Shown in pieces: positions 10,526 to 19,422 of a DNA stretch of 22,458 nucleotides. This DNA comes from Plantago elongata. Its lineage: Eukaryota > Streptophyta > Magnoliopsida > Lamiales > Plantaginaceae. A program made the translations under genes and the position numbers. Numbering within the stretch: position 1 is the first letter of the stretch; every line of letters starts with the position of its first letter. The DNA is taken from assembly GCA_036897095.1 (NCBI GenBank), contig JAYMSP010002796.1:1-22458 (forward strand), read 5' to 3'. Under the pieces are notes generated by a model. It was not told the DNA's origin, did no database searches, and was given only the letters and a program-made list of their open reading frames with translations.

Positions 10526-12190
10526 ATAAATGCACAACATGAAGATATAAGATGAAAAATTATATAAATATTGATAAAATTTAAAATACAAACTGTTTAT
10601 ATAAAATTAGATTATACTGTGTTAAAAATAAAGATTATTTCTGAACTTTTTAAAAGTATGGAAACCTTTATGGGACTTTGTAAATTTTAATTACTATATT
10701 GTTACTATGTTGATTAGGTTGCATATGGAGTATATGTTTTAGGTGACTGTTACTTGTCACACATTAATTTTCCGATGTTACGTTAAAGTACCCTAATCAA
10801 ATGATTATTAATTTATTCTTAATTATTCGTCGTCAATAGTTTGACTGGATATATTACCGCAAATTAATATGTAGTGGAGTTGAATATAAATGCATCACCA
10901 TCACCTCAAAATGTATATATAAAGGTTTAATGGGTGGAATAGGGACATGTCATCCACGCAACCAACTTAAATTCCACACACATACATATAGTCAAAGGTT
11001 TAATATGGTCCATAAACTGATTAAAAGGTGCTACGAATAATCAGAGAATTAAGTGATGGGTAGTACATAAACAAATTAAAGACGCTAGCTGATTATTTAT
11101 GTTTTGTTTCAGCGCCCAATTTCATACATTGAATCAACGGGAGATGTCACGATCAACAACCACAATGTGATGTTGACATCATCAACATTTTTCATGCCCA
11201 ACATATTATATGTCGATAATCTAGTCTTAACTAATCAACACTCTAACTCCAGTATTAGTGATGTACTTGGCTTCAATTTTCAGTAAAACTCTACACTTAA
11301 AAGTGACCCACTTGATCAATCGATCCAGCAAGACCAATCTTATAACTTCTTTAAATCTCGGCATAATTTAAGGGATTTAAAAAAAAGAAAAAGAATTTAT
11401 GAAAAATTAAATCCCTTAAAAAATATAGAAGGAGAATTATTATTTTTTCTTTTTTTTATGTTCGATAATTTTTCAATTTTCCATGAAATTGACAGTTAAT
11501 TTTGTGATATTTCTTCATTTTTCTTAAATTTTTACCTTTTCTATTTTTTATTTTTACTAAACATGATACGAGTACAAACTAATATTATTATTTGACTAAC
11601 ATATAATTTTTTGTACATACAAATTGACATTAAAATTATAAAAATGGAACACTATAATAATTATAAAAAGTGAAAAGAATTAGAAAATTGTGAGTATGCA
11701 AAATAAGATTAAATAAAGTAATCTAGTTTAATTAATTTGTGCTATAATAATTTATTTTCTAATTATTCAAAGTATCAGTAAATATTATATGTGTAATTTG
11801 TGCTCCATATTTATCGGTAAATAAATTATAGTTATACAACTTGCTAATTAAGAAATAATATTAACATATGAGTATACTGAATGTTATAAATAATTTTTTT
11901 TGTACAAAATGTATAGATTAATGTTAATAATACTAATAATAATTTATAGTTTAAATATATTTTCTCCATAAAATTAGTCTATGAAAAAAAAATATTTATA
12001 AAGAGATAATAATTTGTTATGATTTTATCTTTTATTTGTTGTTTTTCCACTATTTTCAGGTTTTTTTACATTTTCATTTCCACTATTTTCAATTTCTCTC
12101 AAAACAAACATGAGAAATTACACTCGTTTTCATTTTCTTCTCCTTTCTCCGAGAATCCCTTAAACCATGCAGAGTCTAATGTAAACTTGA
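10526..12190. other. AT-rich non-coding DNA with one unexplained short frame
   Basis: No supported gene. A TATA-like 'tatatataaagg' lies near 10913-10924. At 11104-11286 there is a frame of 60 codons preceded by a pyrimidine tract ending in 'tttcag', which looks like an exon after a 3' splice site. Its residues match nothing I recognise, and no upstream exon is visible. The interval 11290-12190 is very AT-rich with long A and T runs and holds the inverted repeat listed at 11367-11420. Confidence 0.45.
11367..11420. repeat. Perfect 14-bp inverted repeat
   Basis: TTTAAGGGATTTAA (11367-11380) is repeated perfectly in inverted form as TTAAATCCCTTAAA (11407-11420), separated by a 26-nt A-rich spacer. 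It may be the remains of a MITE or simply a hairpin. No duplication of flanking bases is clear. Confidence 0.7.
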
Positions 12191-12200
12191 TTTTATCAAG

Positions 12201-12750
12201 AGGAAGAATACAAAAAAGGTATCCTAAATTGTGACATGTCCGAAAAAAAGTATCATTGGTTGTTACCACCCGATTTTAGTACCTTAAGTTGACATTGTGT
12301 TCAATTTACGTACCTCGTGACATGTGGCAGCTCAATTACATGACACGTGTCATATTAAAAAATACATAAATACGGTGGACCTAAACGTAAATACGAACGT
12401 TTTGAAATTTAATTTATAATTTAAAATTAATTTTAAAATTAACTTTTCCCCTCTTTCTTCTTTCTTTTAACCTTCTTTTATGTTGATTTTACAAAATAAG
12501 GTTGATTTTTAATAATTGAAAATTATGTAGTTGAATTTAAAATTGTCAAATTTTATTTTATTTGTAATTTCACCCATTAGAAATTTAAAATTTTAAATTG
12601 ACATGTGTCGCTTAATTAAACTGCCATGTGTTACATAGGTACTTAAATTGGACACAATATCAACTTAATATATCAAAATCGGATAGTATCAATCAAATGT
12701 ACCTTTTTAAAAAATATCACAATTTAAGTATCTTTTTCGGAATTTCCCCC
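12201..12750. mobile_element. Fold-back element with 10-bp target-site duplication (Mutator-like MITE)
   Basis: The 550-bp element is flanked by perfect direct repeats TTTTATCAAG at 12191-12200 and 12751-12760. Its ends are long inverted repeats, roughly 12201-12352 and 12598-12750, sharing words such as TAAATTGTGA, CCGATTTT, AAGTTGA-ATTGTGT and GACA-GTGTC. The middle, about 245 bp, is AT-rich and non-coding, so the element is non-autonomous. A 9-11 bp duplication and long terminal inverted repeats are the hallmarks of Mutator-like elements. The family is inferred from structure only. The open frames at 12019-12234 and 12628-12858 overlap the element ends and are not genes. Confidence 0.8.
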
Positions 12751-12783
12751 TTTTATCAAGTATTATACATAACTTTGTCAACT

Positions 12784-12855
12784 GGGGGTACTTTAACTTC
12801 AGCTCAGAAAGTGTTTCTAACAACAGATATTTTACCGTCAGTTAAAGTATCGCCC
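12784..12855. repeat. Hairpin with 10-bp perfect core beside the fold-back element
   Basis: GGGGGTACTTTAACT (12784-12798) faces AGTTAAAGTATCGCCC (12840-12855). The inner 10 bp pair perfectly, and the outer G and C runs pair with a one- or two-base slip. The words resemble the ends of short fold-back elements. It lies only about 25 bp from the duplicated target of the 12201-12750 element and may be a separate, truncated insertion. Confidence 0.5.
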
Positions 12856-13542
12856 TGACTATTGTCAATCAATATATCCACATCTGACATGTGTTCATTG
12901 CTTTTTATCGCACCCAATTATTGTTCCATATCGCACTCTACTATCGTTTTCTATGCCCTCTCCTACTTGTTATTTAAACTTATTTTTTCGTTAATTTTTC
13001 AAAAACAATAATTAAACAAATGTTATATAATTTACAAGAGAATTATAATCTTAAATTAAAATATTCACATCACTCAAAATTAAGGTTAACAATTAACGAG
13101 AAAGAGGACAACATTCACATGAACCCTAAATTAAAATTCTTCGGTTATTTTAATTTAATTTTTATTATTGATTTTTTTGTTTAATCTCCTAATTTAGAGA
13201 ATTTTTAAATTTAATTTTAATATTGATTTTAATTTTTTTAAATATTTTAATTTTGTTAATTGCGATATTGTATATATGAAGAATATTTTTTAATATTAAA
13301 TATATTGAAGTAAAATATTTGTAAACATATTTAAACGATATAGGTGGTTAGAGAAACACGTAGCGCAACACCTTATGCGACACGAGTGACACTTAGTACA
13401 AAGGGTAGGAAATTATTTGATCTCAATCGTTAAAGTTTTAATCCAATGAATTAAAATATGTGACTAACGTTAATCAAGGCGACACTCTGCTTGATAATAG
13501 AAGGCCCCTACTGACAAGGGCAGGATCAACAAGATCTCGAAT
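12856..13542. other. Non-coding AT-rich spacer between two fold-back elements
   Basis: No frame, RNA gene or clear repeat is supported. The part from about 13330 to 13540 is less AT-rich and carries 'gcgacac'/'gagtgacac'-type words, possibly old repeat debris. Confidence 0.4.
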
Positions 13543-13551
13543 TAAGTAAAT

Positions 13552-14239
13552 TGAGGTTTTGGTCATTTGCCCCATATATTTTTCTTAATAAGCCATTTAC
13601 CCCTCTGTATTATTTTAATAGGTAATTTACCCTATTGAATTTTAAAAATAGGTGCAACGAAACCTGATAGGTACAATTTACCCCTTCTAATTCATGAAGT
13701 TGCTTTAAAATTATATTCTATCCATTACGATCTCAAATATAAATGGTGTATAATATCATTATATAATGAAAATTAAAAAATAATTTTTTAAATATATTTT
13801 TGTTAAATGTTTACCCATTTTCGTTAAAAAGTAATTTGAGGTTAATAAACTTTAAAATTAATTGACGGATCAACACGAAAAGTTGAGGTTAATATAATTT
13901 ATCTATTCCATACCAGTATTAACTTTTCGTGTTACTTTTTACTCAATTATTTTTTAAATTTAATTAAAGTTAAACTATTTTAAATGATAATGATTAAATA
14001 ATTAATAAAATTATATTTAATTTCTTTTTAACTTTTCATTATATAATTATGTCACGAAAGAATCGTGGTAAAGAGAGTATAATTTTAAAATAACTTTACT
14101 AATTATGAGGGGATAAATTGTACCCATCAGAACTCGTTGCATCTATTTATAAAATTTAACGGAGTAAATTGCCTATTAAAATAATATATATAAATAAATG
14201 ACCTATTATGAAAAATAAAGGGGAAATTGTCAAAAACTC
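13552..14239. mobile_element. Long fold-back element with 9-bp target-site duplication (Mutator-like)
   Basis: The element of about 688 bp is flanked by TAAGTAAAT at 13543-13551 and 14240-14248. The left end GAGGTTTTGGTCATTTGCCC matches the inverted right end GAGTTTTTGACAATTTCCCC. Pairing continues inward over about 200 bp per arm, with shared words TTATTTTAATAGG, GATGGGTACAATTTA in variant form, and TTAAAATTATA. It resumes near the centre as AACACGAAAAGTT (about 13873-13885) with AACTTTTCGTGTT. No coding frame lies inside, so it is non-autonomous. The 9-bp duplication points to the Mutator superfamily. A transcript would fold into one very long hairpin. Confidence 0.8.
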
Positions 14240-14248
14240 TAAGTAAAT

Positions 14249-14606
14249 ATGACCAAGAAAAGGACTGAATTAACAAAGAGGAATTACAAGTTTTCAACAT
14301 CAAATGCTTCTATTGAAAAAAACACGCATCAGTCAAATGGTAGAGATTTTTTAGTGTTTGGGCGGTTCGGTGATCATTTTGCTGAGAGCACGTATGGGTA
14401 TTTGTAGTGTTGGATTAAAGTAAGGCAACTTATATTATCACTGCAACGATTTTCTTTTAGGGAATTAAGTAAGAACTTTGTGTAGGAAAAACATGAAAGT
14501 AGTAAGTTAAAATATAATCCCCCAAAACAATAACCTTTTCTTTGTGTGGAGTTTAACGACAATGATTTGTGTTAGTTTCTCCGTCCTAAAACGAAACAAA
14601 TATTTT
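14249..14606. other. Non-coding spacer
   Basis: No gene is supported. The minus-strand frame 14374-14562 has no recognisable motif. Just before the copia start, 'ctccgtcctaaaacgaaac' (about 14580-14598) resembles the first bases of a Stowaway-type MITE end, but no partner end is visible. Confidence 0.4.
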
Positions 14607-14680
14607 TGTTAGAAGTATAAGTAGATTAGAATTCCTTAATATTATTAGAATTATTATTAAATTAGAATTCCTTATTATAT

Positions 14681-14692
14681 GTATATATATAT

Positions 14693-14747
<55 letters not shown>
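14681..14747. repeat. Compound TA/TG microsatellite
   Basis: Alternating TA with a TACA interruption runs to about 14734 and continues as a TG run to about 14747. It sits where the 5' LTR of the copia remnant would continue, so it has probably expanded from AT-rich LTR sequence. Length polymorphism is likely. Confidence 0.9.
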
Positions 14748-14810
14748 AGATTGATGAATGTGAAATTATGATCTGATCTCATATGATATCTTCGCCAGGT
14801 TATCTCTCAC

Positions 14811-15011
14811 ATTTTGGATGTCTCTCTATGTCTGCTCTGGATGAACTTCTTCCACCCGGCTCTTGCAGACTCGAGCACCTCACTGGAGTAGGATACAATA
14901 TTTGGGTCCTCGTTGCCCATAACCAACTGCCCAGCTTATGGTATCGTCCATTGTTCAGTCATACTTTTTGCCTCACCTGCTTTCGTACAACATCAATGTA
15001 GAACGTCATGG
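14811..15011 (+). repeat. 200-bp dispersed direct repeat, copy 1
   Basis: It begins ATTTTGGATGTCTCTC and ends GAACGTCATGG. It matches 16857-17060 in the same orientation with roughly 19 substitutions and three single-base or two-base gaps by eye, about 90% identity. Most differences are C/T or G/A. This is an internal part of the copia-type element. Confidence 0.85.
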
Positions 15012-15133
15012 ATGAAATATGTTGATTCAAACTTATGAGTCGATTTTCCACCAAAGGACTTCCACAAGTATTGTTTGACATTTTTCAGGACATTCTCAAC
15101 GTTCATCAAACTCCCGTTTCAACTGAGGGGGAG

Positions 15134-15400
15134 TGTTAGAAGTATAAGTAGATTAGGACTCCTTAATGTTAGTACTTAGAAGTATTATTGAATAAAGACT
15201 CCTTAATGTGATTGTACTTGTCTATATCTCTTTTGTATCTTTTCTTCCCTTTACGTTGCAGAACTCTCATATACAAAATCTCACGTTCGATATATTCACG
15301 TATATACAAAAAAACCTCACGTTTGATATATTCACGTATATACAAAACCTCACGTTCGTATATCTCTTTCGAGTTCTCTCTGATCGAACAGTCCACTGCT
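15134..15400 (+). mobile_element. Copia LTR (second copy), right border uncertain
   Basis: The LTR starts TGTTAGAAG immediately after the polypurine tract. A sub-repeat of 33-36 bp (CACGTTYGATATATTCACG...) occurs twice from about 15289, with a partial third copy near 15350, after CTTTACGTTGCAG. The right end is not fixed. Candidates ending in CA occur near 15390, but no tRNA primer-binding site of the usual TGGTATCAGAG form follows. The open frames in this interval, including 15208-15807, are products of low stop-codon density in pyrimidine-rich LTR or leader DNA. Confidence 0.55.
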
Positions 15401-15528
15401 GTCGATCCCCTTCCGTGTTCGAACAGTTTTCTTTAATTTGTCGAACTTCTCCTTTGATCAAACCACCTACTGTTGTCGATCCCCTCCCATGCTCGAACAA
15501 TTTTCTTCAACCTGTCGAACTTTCTTCT
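15381..15528 (+). repeat. 74-bp tandem duplication in the copia leader
   Basis: Unit 1 (15381-15454) and unit 2 (15455-15528) share TGATC-AAC, CTGYTGTCGATCCCCT, TCGAACA-TTTTCTT and TGTCGAACTT in the same order, with scattered substitutions. Tandem units of this kind are frequent in LTRs and leaders of plant retrotransposons. Confidence 0.75.
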
Positions 15529-16072
15529 ATCCTCCTGCAATTGCCCGCAATCGTCGTTCTCCTGTCCAGCGATCGCCCCAGCCTGATCGATTTTCATCGA
15601 CCGCATCTGCAATTGCTCGCGACCGTCGATTGCCCTCTTGTCCGACGAAAGATCCTCCGGCCAGGTCGTCTTCTTTTGATTACGCAGTGGATTTCTCTTC
15701 TTCTTATGCAGTTGAGTTGTTCCTTCTCCTGCAGTTTACTGCTGCGTTTTCTCCGCGTCATTGATTTCCTCGATCAACTGTCTCGCTCCGTTCTGAGATC
15801 AGATTAAGCTCCCAAGTTGCACGTCCTGATCAAAAGAGTTATCCTCGTACCCAGATCAACCTGACGCGTCACTAGGTCATCCACACAGCTTTCTAGTCCG
15901 AAGCTCCTTTTATGGTTAGAGTTCGAGAGTTTTTTTGTTCCATCTCCAGTCGTTCGAGCTAGTTGTTTCAAGCTCTTGCTCCGATGTATCTTGGACTATT
16001 ATGGTCACATGTTGACCCCTTTCTGTCTACTCAGGACTATCTCTATATGATTACTTATTGATCCTTCTTTTT
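15529..16072 (+). mobile_element. Probable copia-type leader or interior, interrupted by a CACTA element
   Basis: The stretch is richer in C and T than its surroundings ('cgatcgcccc', 'cgaccgtcgat', 'tcctccgg') and unlike normal spacer of this window. It carries no domain I recognise. By position it lies between the second LTR copy and the second copy of the 200-bp internal segment, so I read it as more of the same retroelement. Confidence 0.4.
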
Positions 16073-16823
16073 CACTACAAAAAAAACTGGGTTACACCAA
16101 CCAAGAAATTCCAACGGAGCAATATATGTTGCTATTACCAAGAAATTACCAACAATAAATTAATCTGACAAAATGAATTAAAAGATAACAACGAATGTAC
16201 CAACAAATTTATGTTGCAATAAAATTTATATTGGAACATCGTTTAAATAATGAATCGAGCAATCAACACCAACAAAATTTCCAACAAAACTAATTTTGTC
16301 ATTGATATTCAACAGTTTTCCATTTGTTAGATGTAGAGGTTGAGAGACCAAAATTTGTGTGTATATGTTACATTGTAGTTGGGATTAACATGCAAATATG
16401 GAACATGAGAGTTTGTGTTTTTTTAGGATTAAGTGTTATTTCGAACAAATATAGTGAAAATTAGAGTTTAACCAAGTATAATATATTACTTGGTGCAGTG
16501 GAAACCCAAAATGGAAAGCGGGACTTCAAAACCGGGACGGAGAGAGTATATATTACTCAATTAATCACATAGTTTTAGTTGGTGCAATCGTAAGAAATTA
16601 AGTTAATAAACTAATGGCTGCGGGTTCGAATCTCATTAATCACAATAAGTATTTATAATATTTTCAGTTTTCCAACAAATGCATTTCGTTGCTAAATTAA
16701 CAACGCCATTATCACCAACAATTTATCCAACAAAACAAAATTGTTGGTAAATCTAAATAGCAACGGAATTTTAACCTTCACCAACGAAATTCGCAGTTGG
16801 TACTGCTCTGTTTTTTTGTAGTG
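16073..16823. mobile_element. Non-autonomous CACTA element (751 bp)
   Basis: The left end CACTACAAAAAAAACTG (16073) and the right end ...CTGTTTTTTTGTAGTG (16823) form a 13-bp terminal inverted repeat of the CACTA type. TTT flanks both sides (16070-16072 and 16824-16826), fitting the 3-bp duplication of this superfamily. The first and last 100-150 bp carry repeated words of the CCAACRAAATT/ACCAACAA kind in both orientations, as expected for CACTA sub-terminal repeats that bind transposase. No transposase frame is present, so it would need help in trans. It lies inside the copia remnant and is therefore younger. A Stowaway-like fragment is nested in it. Confidence 0.85.
16500..16552. mobile_element. 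Stowaway-like MITE end nested in the CACTA element
   Basis: 'aaaatggaaagcgggactt' followed by 'gggacggagagagta' and TA closely resembles the 3' end of Stowaway elements and parallels the right end of the element at 18566-18804 (AAAATGAAAAGTGAACTTTC...GGGATGGAGG). The opposite end is not visible, so only one terminus survives. Confidence 0.5.
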
Positions 16824-16856
16824 TTTCCACCTCTGTGTGGTCTTATATTATTTCCT

Positions 16857-17060
16857 ATTTTGGATGTCTCTCTATGTCTGCTCTGGATAAACTTTTCCAC
16901 CCGACTCTTGTAGACTCGAGCATCTCACTGAAGTAGGGTACAATATTTGGGTCCTATCGTTGTCCATAACCAACTACCTAGCTTATGGTATCGTTCATCG
17001 TTCGATCATATTTTTTACATCACCTGCTCTCGTACAATATCAATACGTAGAACGTCATGG
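16857..17060 (+). repeat. 200-bp dispersed direct repeat, copy 2
   Basis: This is the second copy of the segment at 14811-15011, same strand, about 90% identical by eye. It lies just right of the CACTA insertion. It lacks the polypurine tract and LTR that follow copy 1, so the retroelement is cut off here. Confidence 0.85.
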
Positions 17061-17957
17061 TTGATTCATTCATCAATCTGATATATATAAACATATAAGT
17101 ATAGCTAGATATAGTAGGGATTAGAAAATGCGGGATTATGTTGGGTAATTATGGGTAATTTAAGTTTAATCAAGTGGTGATGATCTTGAGGAAGATAATA
17201 TGTGATTCGATTTAGAGACATCATAATAGCATGGAGTATCTATTGTAGATTCTGAGCACATGGGAAATCGATGATTGGGTAACGTACCCGCATTATTTCA
17301 CACGATTACGATCGACATAACAGACTACTTATTCCAGATAATATTCTTATGGTCAGCTCCCCCAACTTTAACAATATTCCTTTTTCAGTATGCAATTGGA
17401 ATTTATAAAATTCAATTTAAATTGTCTGTTTTATATATAAAAGAGACAATTTGAATTAGATTTTGTCAATTAAAATTGTATACCAGACAGTTCGGTAGAC
17501 TTGAAAATACTAATCCCTGGAATCCAATTTCTAAATTATACTTAATATATATTTACTTCAACTATAATTTTATGAACTGAACTAAACTGAATTTAAGTGT
17601 AGTGTAAAAATAGTTGAACTGAATTAAATAATAGTATAAATTATAACTAAACAGATTTGAACTGAATTGAATGAGTTTTCAATTGTTCTCTTCAATTATA
17701 ATTTTTATAACTGCACTATACTGAAGAATAGTATAAAATATAAATTTATACATATTTTTTTCAACTGAAAATTCATTCAGTTCAATTGAATTCTTCGTAG
17801 TTATATATTTTATTAAATTTCAGTCCTGTTTAATTTAATTCAGAAAGTTGCAATAGGATATTTCAACTTTATATAAGAACATCCATGTACTACTTATGAT
17901 TAATAATGAGAGTATATTGAGAAACTACGTTTACGTTTACGTTAGAAAGTGTTGTAA
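17061..17957. other. AT-rich spacer with inverted repeats
   Basis: No gene is supported. A hairpin has arms 17414-17427 and 17444-17457 (13 of 14 pairs, core ATTGTCT/AGACAAT, 16-nt loop). A looser fold-back pairs 'gaactgaattgaatgag' near 17660 with 'cattcagttcaattg' near 17774. The word AACTGAA and its complement recur many times between 17570 and 17790. This looks like one or two eroded fold-back elements without clear borders. Confidence 0.45.
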
Positions 17958-18534
17958 AGATGTCAATGCAGTTTGTAGAGGGTTATGTGCCTACGGGTCC
18001 ATAAGATTGGCTACACAATTGGTGGTTAGTGATCTGACCGATTGATCACCTCCAGGTCAGGTTATTGCTAGTGATTTAATAGGCTTTAGTGGTCGTTGGG
18101 TAGGAAGGTTTGATCCTGATGACTTGTTAGCAATCCTGATGCTATTTAAGTTGTTGGCTCATTCACCTGGTATTTGGTTACAAAGAAAATTGCAACTGCA
18201 AAGGCATCGGGGGACTGCGCAGGTGGGCAGAACTTCTGTTTTGGTAATGGGCAGGTGGCCTGACCTCTTGGGCATAATGGCACGAAGCGATTCTTTTGAG
18301 ATCTCTTACGAGACTTCTAACACTTATGTTTCGTATAATACAACTAAGTCTTGCAAGGATCTAGTAGATTTTATAAATGTTTTACCCTTAATAGCTAAGT
18401 TAGCTAGTTGGGTATTTTGGTGGGATGTAATTATTTTACGACTCTTGATGTACGCGGGTTCCTTCAAACCGCCATGATTAACAAATATATAAAAAAATCC
18501 GAGAGCTTAGGCTCTCTTTCATAAAAAAAAAAAA
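17958..18534 (+). pseudogene. Unknown broken reading frame ending in a hairpin and an A12 tail (retroposed RNA?)
   Basis: An open frame of 117 codons runs 18124-18477 (first ATG at 18139) and is less AT-rich than its surroundings. Coding-like sequence continues in the same frame to the left but is stopped by TGA at 18043-18045, and a further frame change is likely near 18000 if the ATG at 17958 was the start. The residues (GRWPDLLGIMARSDSFEISY and neighbours) match no family I know. About 20 bp after the stop comes a perfect hairpin GAGAGC-TTAG-GCTCTC (18501-18516), then twelve A residues (18523-18534). A short 3' tail plus poly(A) suggests reverse-transcribed RNA, either a processed pseudogene or a captured RNA-virus fragment. 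No exact flanking duplication was found. A chance frame remains possible. Confidence 0.35.
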
Positions 18535-18565
18535 GTTGTTGGGTTCCATACGATACTAATTAATA

Positions 18566-18804
18566 CTCCCTCCGTTTCAGTTAGAAAATCCTGCAAGACC
18601 GGACACTAACTTTAAAAAAAAGTGATAAAGTATGAATGGAGGTAATAAATTATGAATATGATTTAATAAAGTAGGAGAAATAGTGAATAAAGTATGATAG
18701 ATAATATATAAAGTAGGAGATAAAATTTTCATTTAAGGAAGCGAAACTTTCAAACCGTGACAGTCCAAAATGAAAAGTGAACTTTCAAATTGGGATGGAG
18801 GAAT
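18566..18804. mobile_element. Stowaway-like (Tc1/mariner) MITE
   Basis: The element starts CTCCCTCCGTTTCAGTTAG right after TA (18564-18565) and ends GGGATGGAGGAAT before TA (18805-18806). The ends are imperfect inverted repeats (CCTCC...GAAA in both). The 239-bp length, TA duplication and interior words such as AAAGTAGGAGA are typical of this MITE group in dicots. There is no coding capacity. Confidence 0.75.
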
Positions 18805-18806
18805 TA

Positions 18807-19420
18807 TGTGGATGAATTGGAATTAATATGTGAAATGAATTGGAACTAGTGAAGTTGGATATCACTTGTTAAATATCTTACGCTTAAAATTAACTTCGAC
18901 ACTCTTTATAATATATGAATAACTCTTACGGAGCCTTTTAAAAGGTAGATGAGTCATTTCAACATAATATCAGTGTCCATTAATTGCTCAAGTGGTGTTG
19001 GGTTTTGGACATCTCCGGTCTTTCTATGCTTGTTTTGGGCTTACCTTCTCTATTATTACGTGTTGAGTTCGAATCTACTGGTTCACACGTGAAAAGATTA
19101 AGCTCAAATTTATCGATTCACATATAAAAATCCTGTTAAATATTTCATATTATTCAAGAGTGTCTTGGACATTCCCCAAATAAAATACGTAAAACTCAAT
19201 TCAAAATTTTGGTCAACTGAATTGTTCATCTTTTCACACAGTACCCTATAATAGTTGGAACGGCTTAGTTTCTTAATTTCAAAGTCATACTGGGATATCA
19301 AATGAATTTATCTTACATATCATCAAACCACTAATCACAGAATTAATCAACTCTAGGTAGACACGTGGTACATCCTAGCAGACACCAAATCTAGCTTAAT
19401 CCAGTAGAGCTTTATGATAT
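18807..19420. other. Non-coding DNA, possible tRNA-derived SINE head
   Basis: No gene is supported. 'ttgctcaagtggtg' (about 18982) resembles a pol III A box and 'gagttcgaatc' (about 19065) a B box, but they lie about 80 bp apart, longer than in a tRNA, and no cloverleaf can be drawn. This could be the head of an old SINE. The minus-strand frame 19110-19301 has no motif. Confidence 0.3.
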
Positions 19421-19422
19421 GA

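Larger units (their letters stand above)
14607..15133 (+). mobile_element. Degraded Ty1/copia retrotransposon: 5' LTR start, deleted interior, polypurine tract
   Basis: TGTTAGAAGTATAAGTAGAT at 14607 is repeated exactly at 15134, and the two copies stay alignable for about 80 bp, so they are LTR starts of one family. Just before the second copy lies GAGGGGGAG (15125-15133), the polypurine tract typical of plant copia elements. The interior is only a few hundred bases and has no intact gag or pol. Its middle (14811-15011) is a 201-bp segment that recurs at 16857-17060. The frame at 14783-15001 lies in this debris and lacks integrase, reverse transcriptase or RNase H motifs. The 5' LTR has been overrun by a TA/TG microsatellite. 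Confidence 0.65.

Noticed and set aside
15208-15807. A 199-codon plus-strand frame and overlapping frames on both strands
   Set aside because: It sits in a copia LTR and leader with tandem repeats, opens without a proper ATG, and encodes a Ser/Leu-rich sequence without domains. Pyrimidine-rich DNA simply lacks stop codons here.
15885-15905. 'ccacacagctttctag' as a miR396-like sequence
   Set aside because: Only about ten bases match, and no opposing arm forms a precursor hairpin.
16600-16660. 'gcgggttcgaatctc' as a tRNA B box
   Set aside because: No cloverleaf can be drawn and the A-box spacing is wrong. It is part of the CACTA interior or an old SINE piece.
17928-17945. 'cgtttacgtttacgtta' as interstitial telomere sequence
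   Set aside because: The plant telomere unit is TTTAGGG. This is only a short chance repeat of a different word.
18501-18516. GC hairpin with A and T runs, resembling a bacterial rho-independent terminator
   Set aside because: The window is plant nuclear DNA, and the flanking run is a poly(A)-like tail. I keep it only as part of the retroposed-RNA hypothesis.
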